DNA of 10,980 bases. It comes from Baffinella frigidus (lineage: Eukaryota > Cryptophyceae > Cryptomonadales > Baffinellaceae). The stretch lies in contig MU647273.1 of assembly GCA_026770585.1 (NCBI GenBank), forward strand, positions 64,948 to 75,927, given 5' to 3'. The position numbers and the translations under genes were made by a program. Below, piece by piece: positions 6,303 to 10,980 of the stretch; the first letter of the stretch is position 1; every line of letters begins with the position of its first letter. Under the pieces are notes generated by a model. That model saw only the letters and a list, made by a program, of their open reading frames with translations, had not been told where the DNA came from and searched no databases.

Positions 6303-6560
6303 ATGGGCGTGCACGTGGCGCTGCTGTTCGGGCTGCTGCTCGTGGCCGGGACCTCCGGATTCGTGCCCTCTAGCCCCGTCGCCGGTCTCTTCCGCAAGGG
6401 CCGCCTCGGCACCGTGCCGCGCCCCGCGCTCCGCAGCGGGAGCCTCTCCCTCCGCGCGGCGGACGTGGAAAAGGAGAGAGCGATGGCGCCTCCCTCGGAG
6501 CGTATCTACTCGATCGCCGACCAGGTCGCGCGCTTCGAGCGTGCCAAGGCGGAGAAGAAC
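6303..6560 (+). CDS. SDR exon 1: signal and transit peptide
   Basis: 86 codons. The ATG at 6303 is chosen because the following residues [16 protein letters not shown] make a clean signal peptide directly before SG-FVPSS. The region to residue 52 is basic and Ser/Pro/Gly-rich with no acid residues, as expected of a transit peptide. A charged helical linker (ADVEKERA to FERAKAEKN) then leads to the enzyme. The donor is AAC|GTACAC at 6560/6561, phase 0. Confidence 0.85.
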
Positions 6561-9500
6561 GTACACCCTAAACCCTAAACCATAAACCCTAAACCATAAC
6601 CCCTAACCCTCCCACACGGGGCTCGTTCCTTAAGGCTCATTGGCTGTTGTATCACTCAACTCCAGGCTTAAGGGCCTATCTAGGATCTGTATCGGCAGTA
6701 ATAAGGAAGAAGGTGCACCCACGCCGAGCCCCCCCAAAACCACCGTGGGTGGGCTCTAAACTATCAACCCTAAACCCTAAACCCTAAACCCTAAACCCTA
6801 AACCCTAACCCTAAACCCTAAACCCTAAACCCTAAACCCTAAACCCTAACCCTAAACCCTAAACCCTAACCCCTAACCCCTAACCCCTAACCCCTAAACC
6901 CCAAAAGGAGCGGTACCTGAACATCGGCGCAGTGTTCGACGGCAGCTACCTCAAGGGCCAGCGCGTGCTCATCACCGGCGGCAACCAGGGCCTGGGCCTC
7001 GCCATCACCACGGAGCTCGTGAAGCAGGGCGCGGAGGTCATCGTCGTCGGGCGCCGCTCGTCCCCCGAGCTGGACGCGCTTCCGGTGCAGGTGGTGACGG
7101 GCGTGGACGTGACGGACGAGGCCGCGATCGAGGAGACGATGATCCCGGCGCTCGGGGGGAAGCCGGTGGACATCCTCATCAACAACGCGGGCTACTTCTG
7201 GGCCGAGGACGAGAGCCTCGCGAACCTGAACATGGCGGAGGGTGCGAAGCAGATCGCGATATGCGCGCTGGGGCCGCTGCACGTGTCGGGGCGCCTGGCG
7301 CGCGCGGGGCTCGTCTCGGGCAAGGTCGTCATCATCTCCTCCCAGGTACATCAGCATCGTCAAGTCATGTAGGTTGGTGTAATTCCGAGTAATTCCGATT
7401 TATTAGGGGCGTTGCACGCGAGGAATTCCAGCTATTCCTTTATTCGATTTCCACCTATTCCTTCTATTCCCGTTCTCCACGGAATAGAATCCCGGATTTG
7501 GACCGGGGTTCTATTCCGTAATTAAGTGGCACGGGTAAGTACCTGTGCCACTGCATCTGGAGTCATTTGCAAAAAAAGGTTACGGGCTCTCATAGCAAAG
7601 TGATCGATCCATATTTTGGTGATCGATTCACCGATGTGACATCCATTTTTCGCCTCGTGCATCACTTTTCTGCCCTTTTTGCCCCGTGCAATCTCTTTTC
7701 CACACTGCGGACTGCGAAGGGATCTCATCCGGACGAGTATTTTGACAAAATACGATTTTAAAAGTATTTTCACCGAAAATTACCACACGATTTGTCTGTA
7801 CTTTTAAAAATGGTCACGTCCGTGTAGTAAATTTCGTTGCAAATCGGATCGGAGATCCCCGAAATCGTATTTTGTTAAAATACTCGCCGCGATTAGATCT
7901 CGAATGACCCTTAAGCGATAAGACCTAGGACCCTACGGTAGGCTTTCCGTCACCTCCCAGGTGAATACAGTAACAATTCGTGTAGGGTGAGTAATTCCGC
8001 GTAACTCCGATTTATTAGAGTGGATCTCCGTATTTTGCCGGCCAGACATCCTCGGTCACTTACTTCGATCTAATCCCGCCGAGCATTCCTAATGAATAAG
8101 ATTTTGGTGTATCTTAAGGGTAGAAATAAGACAGTCGTCTGTCTGCACTTCACTTAGAGCCTTAAGATTCACCAGAATCGGATCGGAGATCCCCGAAATC
8201 GTATTCATTATGAATACTCGTCCGGATGATTTCTGGACGCCTGCAGTTTGCATAAGCTAACGGCCTGAAAACCGGGTAGTTAGGCCTACGATTTTGCCTA
8301 CGGTAGGCCATAGGGTCCCTAGGACCTGAGGTTTCATAGGACCCCCCTAGGCCCCTACGGCCTACAGTAGGCAATACCGTGGGCTTAACTACCCGGTTTT
8401 CAGGACGTTACCCAATTAGTTTATGGACCGACGGTATGCGTTCACACGTCTCTGCGCTCAAGTTTCCTCTTAATCTTTTTGATTAATTATTTTCTGAGAA
8501 TGGTCTGAGAGCAGGCGGAGTCGGCCGAGTGGCGCACGACTCACAACGCGAACGCGGGCGGCGACTACCCACTAGCCCTTGGAAGTGGCTCAAATAGCTC
8601 CCTGGAACCTTCTAGATTTGCCTTGACAGACACGACTCTAGAACGCCAGACGTCCACGGTCCCACGCCAGAGGGCTCGAACCATCCACTTTTGACATCTT
8701 TCAAGGGAACGCCCTCGAATTCCTAAGTCAACGACGCCGGATCTGGCGTGGATACGGCGTCGGTTTCCCGCGATGAATCTGGCGTGGTGTGCGCTCGCAG
8801 GCTGGGTCTGCAGAGTGGCGCACAGAACGCGGGCGCGGGCGGGGACTACTGCTACCGGGGCCTAGGGGGGGGTCCTGTGAAACATTAGGTCCTATGGGCC
8901 CTACGGCCTACCGTAGGCAATACCGTAGGCCCAACTACCCGGTTTTCAGGACGTTGCCCTATTAACGTCCACGGTCACGTACTTCGATCTGGACGTCCCT
9001 GACGGAAGCCCCCCTGTCGGAAGCCCCCTGGCGGAGACCCCCCCTGGCGAGAGCCCCCCTGACTTGAGATCCCCTGACGGAAGCCCCCCTGGCGGAAGCC
9101 CCCCTGTCTGAAGCCCCCTTGCGGTAGTCCACCTTGCTGGCGGAGACCCCTCCTGACCCTTGCAGTGTATGGACTGCCGTCACACGTTCAACAAACGCCT
9201 ATTCTCTCGACTTCCCTCTTCATCCTCTTTATCCATTATCTTCTGAGTTTCTGAGAGCAGGTTTCTGAGCGCAGGCTGGGTCGGCGGAGTGGCGCACGAC
9301 TCAGAACGCGGGCGCGGGCGGGGACTATGGGCACCACATGAGCCGCGCCGCGTGCAACATCGCGGGCGTGCTGCTGTCTGAGGAGCTCAAGAGCAAGAAC
9401 ATCCCCGTCGTCTTGCTGCACCCTGGTGCGGCCCCTGAACCCTATAACATGAACGATAGATAATCACCCATAAACCATGGACAATAAACCCTACACCATA

Positions 9501-10980
9501 CACCACAAAAAGCATCGCGGGCTGGATGTCCCTGTCGTCTTGCTGCACCGGGTTTGAACCCTACACCCTAAACCCTAAACAATAGATGATAAACCATGGA
9601 CCATAGACCGTAGACCATACACCATAAAAAGCGGCGCGTGCCACATCGCGGGCTGCTGCCTGAGGAGCTCAAGAGCAAGAACATCCCCGTCGTCTTGCTG
9701 CACCCGGGTTTGAACCCTGAACCCTGCACCATAGATTATACACCATACACCACACACCCCAAACAGCGGGCTACGAAGGGATTTTCGGGCGCTGAGAGCT
9801 CGAGTTTCCGTCACCTTATCCGTAGGAACCCCCCCCTATGTCCCTACGGATTGCCTACTGTAGGGTCCTAGGTCTTAACGCTTAGGGGTTATTCGAAAAG
9901 CGCGGCGTGCGACATCGCGGGCGTGCTGCTGTCTGAGGAGCTCAGGGGGAAGAACATCCCCGTCATCTTGCTGCACCCGGGTTTGGACCCTGAACCGTAC
10001 AGTGTCACGCAATTCGAGCTCTAAAACACAGGACCACATTGAATTGCGAATTCTGCATTTAGGGGACACATACAATCCAGCCTGGACCTTGAATCCTGAA
10101 CCCTAAATCCTAAACCCTAAATCCTAAACCCTATTCCTTAAGTGGCCAGGGGGTCAAAATTGACCCCCGGCAGGTCCTAGGCAGGTCTTTGGGCCCTACG
10201 GTAGGGCGTATGAGCCTACTGGCCACTTAAGGGATACCCTAAACCCCAGACCCTGAACCCTCAACCCCAAACCCTAAACCCTAAACCCTAAACCCTAGAC
10301 CCTAAACCCTAGACCCTAAACCCCAAACCCTAAACCCGAAACCCTCAACCAGGTTTCAACAAGACGGGGATGACGGCGAGCCTAGTGGCCACTTAAGGGA
10401 TACCCTAAACCTAAGCCCATGACGATTCGGGGTTGTAGGGTGAGGTAGGGTAGGGTAGGGTAGGGTAGGGTAGGGTAGGGTAAGGTGTAGGGTCTGGGGT
10501 TTGGGGTATCCCGTAAGTGGCCAGTAGGCGCATACGCCCACTTAAGGATACCCTAACCATACGCCCTTAACACGCAGGGTTCAACAAGACGGGCATGACG
10601 GCGAAGTATGAAGCGATCTGGGCGAAGGAGGGTGCGGCTTAATGCACGCAACGTTTCGACTTTATTCCCGTCTCAAAACTGTTTTATGGCTGGAGCGTTG
10701 TGGTTTGCATGCAAATCTGCGCGGATTCGAAATGAATCAAAGTCAAAGATTGACTTTGAATTGCGTATTTTGCGAATTAAAAAGACTCATAGAATCGTCC
10801 CCAAACCCTAAACCCTAAACCCTAAACCCTAAACCCTAAACCCTGAACTCCAAACCATCAACCGTAAACCCCAAACCCTAAAGCAGGTTTCAACAAGACG
10901 GGGATGACGGCGAAGTATGAAGCGATCTGGGCGAAGGAGGGCGCTGTCGACGCCAGCGAAGGCGCCATGCGTGTGCTGCA
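6303..10980 (+). CDS. Plastid-targeted short-chain dehydrogenase/reductase, spliced, 3' incomplete
   Basis: Inferred join: 6303-6560, 6908-7345, 9275-9425, 10887-10980, with GT-AG introns and a continuous frame (phases 0, 0, 1). The product reaches residue 313 at the window edge. Residues 1-19 form a hydrophobic signal peptide, followed by FVP (20-22) and an Arg/Ser-rich stretch to about 52. This is the bipartite leader used for complex red plastids. The Rossmann domain shows TGGNQGLG (109-116, dinucleotide binding), GRR after strand 2 (134-136, suggesting NADP(H)), DVTD (153-156), NNAG (178-181), IISS (228-231, catalytic serine region) and HPG-FNKTGM (281-289). The usual YxxxK reads H252-HMS-R256, so activity may be atypical or lost. 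The substrate is unknown; the layout resembles C-factor-like or classical SDRs. The introns carry broken copies of exons 3 and 4. Confidence 0.85.
6561..6907 (+). other. SDR intron 1, bounded by telomere-like repeats
   Basis: A 347-bp GT-AG intron. CCCTAAA heptamers begin within five bases of the donor (6565-6610), and a long array (6763-6902) runs to within five bases of the acceptor AAAAG. The middle (6611-6762) is unique sequence with a small CACCCACG/CGTGGGTG inverted repeat. An alternative acceptor AG at 6909-6910 would remove one codon (Glu87). Confidence 0.8.
6763..6902 (+). repeat. CCCTAAA interstitial telomere-like array in intron 1
   Basis: About 20 tandem units of CCCTAAA, interspersed with CCCTAA and CCCCTAA near the 3' end. 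It is the plant-type (TTTAGGG) telomere motif, C-rich strand on the coding strand. It lies inside a gene, so it is interstitial rather than a chromosome end. Confidence 0.92.
6908..7345 (+). CDS. SDR exon 2: Rossmann fold core
   Basis: 146 codons (residues 87-232), open throughout in the frame continuous with exon 1. It carries the cofactor motif TGGNQGLG (109-116), the strand-2 end VVGRR, the NNAG motif (178-181) and the strand KVVIISS (225-231). Third codon positions are almost all G or C. The donor is CAG|GTACAT at 7345/7346, phase 0. Confidence 0.9.
7479..7552. repeat. Two adjacent strong hairpins in intron 2
   Basis: ACGGAATAGAATCCCGG (7479-7495) pairs with 7503-7519 at 16 of 17 positions with a 7-nt loop. 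AGTGGCACGGGT (7525-7536) pairs with 7541-7552 at 11 of 12 positions with a 4-nt loop. Upstream, TATTCC is repeated several times (7432-7470). Related GTAATTCCG-containing words at 7389-7412 and 7991-8017 suggest another dispersed repeat. Confidence 0.78.
7726..8228. repeat. Nested inverted and direct repeats, probable element cluster
   Basis: CATCCGGACGAGTATT (7726-7741) is an exact inverted match to 8213-8228. GAGTATTTTGACAAAATACG (7735 on) pairs with 7861-7884 at all but one position. Inside lie further pairs, TTTTAAAAGTA/TACTTTTAAAA and CGAAAATTACCACACG with CGTGTAGTAAATTTCG. A 30-nt word starting AATCGGATCGGAGATCCCCG is identical at 7842-7871 and 8176-8205. A further inverted pair is 8100-8120 with 8159-8179. 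No coding frame recognised. Confidence 0.75.
8260..8408. mobile_element. 149-bp palindromic element with TA flanks
   Basis: The arms CCTGAAAACCGGGTAGTTA (left) and TAACTACCCGGTTTTCAGG (right) are exact reverse complements within a longer pairing that spans 8258-8410. TA occurs at 8258-8259 and 8409-8410. The centre contains the CCTACGGTAGG and CCTAGGACC core found in other elements here. A right-half copy lies at 8861-8955. Confidence 0.82.
8515..8568 (+). pseudogene. Exon 3 copy A: 5' part with acceptor
   Basis: After GAGCAG the frame reads [18 protein letters not shown], matching residues 233-250 of the SDR with four replacements, then similarity ends within the codon where exon 3 continues GHHMSR. 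The upstream intron end (CACACGT, TTCCTCTT, TTTCTGAG) also resembles that before the true exon 3, so the duplicated segment spans the acceptor. Confidence 0.85.
8662..8787. mobile_element. CCACGCCAGAGGG element, copy 2, in intron 2
   Basis: Similar to 2366-2498 over most of its length (CCACGCCAGAGGGCTCGAA, CATCCACTTTTGACATCTTT, GATCTGGCGTGGAT). The right end is altered and carries GAATCTGGCGTGG. It ends 13 bp before exon-3 copy B. Confidence 0.8.
8801..8848 (+). pseudogene. Exon 3 copy B: frameshifted 5' part
   Basis: After GCTCGCAG the sequence GCTGGGTCTGCAGAGTGGCG matches the true exon 3, but a 5-nt deletion (GACTC lost after CGCAC) shifts the frame. Similarity stops at GGGGACTA. The following sequence passes into a half palindromic element. 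Confidence 0.85.
8861..8955. mobile_element. Half copy of the 149-bp palindromic element
   Basis: It matches the right half of 8260-8408: GGTCCTATGGGCCCTACGGC, TAGGCAATACCGTAGGC and AACTACCCGGTTTTCAGGAC. The left half is absent where it joins exon-3 copy B. Confidence 0.75.
8993..9130 (-). repeat. Minisatellite of ~17-18 bp units
   Basis: About eight units of consensus CCTGACGGAAGCCCCC with substitutions (GTCGG, GGCGG, GGCGA). The minus-strand frame reads repeated RGASVRGAS-type peptides, which is a consequence of the repeat and not taken as a gene. Confidence 0.82.
9275..9425 (+). CDS. SDR exon 3: catalytic-site region
   Basis: Codes residues 233-282 plus the first base of Gly283. It is the only complete copy among six. 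It begins [11 protein letters not shown] after GCGCAG, has [13 protein letters not shown] where SDRs carry YxxSKAA, and ends VVLLHP before a donor G|GTGCGG. The frame joins exon 2 in phase 0 and exon 4 in phase 1, rebuilding HPG-FNKTG. A second acceptor-like CAG lies 14 bp upstream (9258-9260) and would break the frame. Confidence 0.88.
9512..9550 (+). pseudogene. Exon 3 copy D: deleted 3' part
   Basis: ATCGCGGGCTGG is joined directly to GTCCCTGTCGTCTTGCTGCA, missing the [11 protein letters not shown] region. It is followed by a donor-like GGTTTGAACCC as in copies E and F. Confidence 0.78.
9634..9707 (+). pseudogene. Exon 3 copy E: 3' part with donor
   Basis: It matches residues from about ACNIAG to LLHP with small deletions (GGGCTGCTGCC for GGGCGTGCTGCTGTC) that break the frame. 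It ends CACCCGG|GTTTGA with telomere-like ACCCTGA repeats after it. Copies D and E with their flanking repeats form units of about 130 bp. Confidence 0.85.
9818..9875. repeat. Short inverted repeat and shared palindromic core
   Basis: ATCCGTAGG (9818-9826) pairs with CCTACGGAT (9843-9851). The adjoining GCCTACTGTAGGGTCCTAGG and TCTTA is an inverted match to the TAAGACCTAGGACCCTACGG at 7919 on. Probably an element remnant. Confidence 0.65.
9900..9980 (+). pseudogene. Exon 3 copy F: 3' part, frame still open
   Basis: It reads [20 protein letters not shown] and LLHP without a frameshift, against [20 protein letters not shown] in the true exon. It ends CACCCGG|GTTTGG. It lacks the 5' half (AGSAEW to SRAA); a weak AAAAG precedes it. 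It is younger or better kept than copies D and E. Confidence 0.82.
10088..10133 (+). repeat. CCCTAAA array, short block
   Basis: About six units alternating CCCTAAA and TCCTAAA, ending at the TA that flanks the next element. Confidence 0.8.
10134..10234 (+). mobile_element. 101-bp CCCTTAAG-TIR element inside a telomere-like array
   Basis: Ends TTCCTTAAGTGGCCA and TGGCCACTTAAGGGA with TA on both sides (10132-10133 and 10235-10236). It interrupts CCCTAAA repeats (CCC-TA before, TA-CCCTAAA after). A stem GGGGGTCAA/TTGACCCCC lies near the left end, then CAGGTCCTAGG and CCCTACGGTAGGGCGTATGA, as in 4547-4646. Confidence 0.88.
10237..10346 (+). repeat. CCCTAAA array upstream of exon-4 copy 1
   Basis: About 15 heptamers, mostly CCCTAAA with CCCTAGA, CCCCAAA and CCCGAAA variants, running to within six bases of the acceptor-like CCAG. 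Confidence 0.9.
10353..10396 (+). pseudogene. Exon 4 copy 1: truncated, ends in an element terminus
   Basis: After CAACCAG the frame reads FNKTGMTA, then passes into the right end of a CCCTTAAG-TIR element (GAGCCTAGTGGCCACTTAAG) and stops at TAA (10394-10396). The junction shows a 2-bp overlap (GA) between exon and element. If spliced in, it would truncate the protein after residue 296. Confidence 0.8.
10378..10550. repeat. Inverted pair of element ends enclosing a TAGGG array
   Basis: A half element (10378-10400, then TA) and a 40-bp deletion derivative (10509-10548, TA on both sides, ends TCCCGTAAGTGGCC and CCCACTTAAGGA) face each other. Between them, 10436-10482 is a GGTAG/TAGGG pentamer array with G-rich strand on plus, opposite in orientation to the CCCTAAA arrays on either side. 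Confidence 0.78.
10578..10642 (+). pseudogene. Exon 4 copy 2: partial, possible alternative 3' exon
   Basis: After CACGCAG the frame reads [20 protein letters not shown] and a TAA stop at 10640-10642. It is identical in protein to the true exon through KEGA, then diverges. With its own acceptor and a correct phase it could be spliced as a terminal exon giving a shorter SDR, or it is a silent duplicate. Confidence 0.75.
10643..10800. other. AT-richer stretch between exon-4 copies
   Basis: No gene. CAAAGTCAA/TTGACTTTG (10738-10746 and 10750-10758) form a 9-bp stem. AAATCTGCGCGG followed by TTCGAAAT (10713-10732) resembles the terminus of the element at 901-1136 and may be its remnant. TTGAATTGCG recurs here and near 10039. 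Confidence 0.5.
10801..10880 (+). repeat. CCCTAAA array before exon 4
   Basis: About eleven heptamers, perfect CCCTAAA at first and decaying to CCCGTAA-like and CCCCAAA forms, ending at the acceptor TAAAGCAG of exon 4. Confidence 0.9.
10887..10980 (+). CDS. SDR exon 4, complete copy, cut by the window end
   Basis: Begins with the last two bases of Gly283 and reads [20 protein letters not shown] then [10 protein letters not shown] up to the edge. The HPG-xxxTxM region follows the catalytic segment in SDRs and helps close the active site. It is taken as the ancestral exon because the sequence continues through the point where copies 1 and 2 break off. The stop codon lies outside the window. 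Confidence 0.85.

Larger units (their letters stand above)
7346..9274 (+). other. SDR intron 2, packed with hairpins, elements and exon fragments
   Basis: A 1,929-bp GT-AG intron. It holds, in order, two strong hairpins (7479-7552), a complex of nested inverted repeats (7726-8228), a palindromic element (8260-8408), half copies of exon 3 (8515-8568 and 8801-8848), a MITE-like element (8662-8787), a half palindromic element (8861-8955) and a minisatellite (8993-9130). The 3' end has a pyrimidine-rich tract (9202-9245) before GCGCAG. Confidence 0.75.
9426..10886 (+). other. SDR intron 3, exon fragments and telomere-like arrays
   Basis: A 1,461-bp GT-AG intron if the last copy of exon 4 is used. 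It contains three 3' fragments of exon 3, degenerate CCATRNA-type heptamers, a TA-flanked element, CCCTAAA arrays, an inverted TAGGG array, and two incomplete copies of exon 4. It ends in CCCTAAAGCAG. Confidence 0.72.

Noticed and set aside
6763-6902. A true chromosome end
   Set aside because: Coding exons of one gene flank the array on both sides in a continuous frame, so it is interstitial.
6887-7363. Minus-strand 158-codon frame opposite SDR exon 2
   Set aside because: Rich in His/Arg/Asp/Leu from antisense reading of G/C-ending codons; the plus frame has all SDR motifs.
7522-7773. 83-codon minus-strand and 64-codon plus-strand frames in intron 2
   Set aside because: Overlap hairpins and inverted repeats, with no recognisable domain; consistent with chance.
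8993-9130. CRISPR-like array
   Set aside because: Units are contiguous 17-18 bp minisatellite repeats without spacers, in a eukaryotic intron.

Overview
The window looks like nuclear DNA of a eukaryotic microalga. The evidence is GT-AG introns inside a recognisable gene, CCCTAAA-type telomere-like repeats within those introns, GC-rich codon use in the exons, and a predicted product that starts with a signal peptide followed by a plastid-targeting FVP motif. That bipartite leader points to a complex plastid of red-algal origin, as in dinoflagellates, haptophytes, cryptophytes or pelagophyte-type stramenopiles. TTTAGGG telomeres are known in some dinoflagellates, but I cannot fix the lineage from this sequence.

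Layout. Positions 1-1370 are heptamer arrays (CCCGAAA and CCCTACA, each one substitution away from CCCTAAA) with a short interspersed unit and one clean TA-flanked inverted-repeat element (901-1136). Positions 1417-1918 are a 210-bp tandem duplication carrying copies of a possible exon of a gene that starts outside the window. Positions 1921-4950 hold no convincing gene. They are a nest of short palindromic, TA-flanked, MITE-like elements, including one element inserted inside another. A seven-bladed WD40 protein lies on the minus strand (4959-6080). It is separated by about 220 bp, including a 27-bp inverted repeat, from a divergent plus-strand gene for a short-chain dehydrogenase/reductase (SDR) with a plastid-type leader (exons 6303-6560, 6908-7345, 9275-9425 and 10887 onward; the gene runs off the window).

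The introns of the SDR gene are the unusual part. They are filled with telomere-like heptamers that run up to some splice sites, with MITE-like elements, and with partial copies of the neighbouring exons. 5' halves with an acceptor lie upstream of the intact exon; 3' halves with a donor lie downstream. Together with the 210-bp duplication, this suggests repeated tandem duplication across exon-intron boundaries in which splicing keeps one complete copy. The SDR also lacks the canonical YxxxK catalytic pair (it reads HxxxR), so it may be catalytically atypical. The two genes have no evident shared pathway; their only visible link is the divergent intergenic region.
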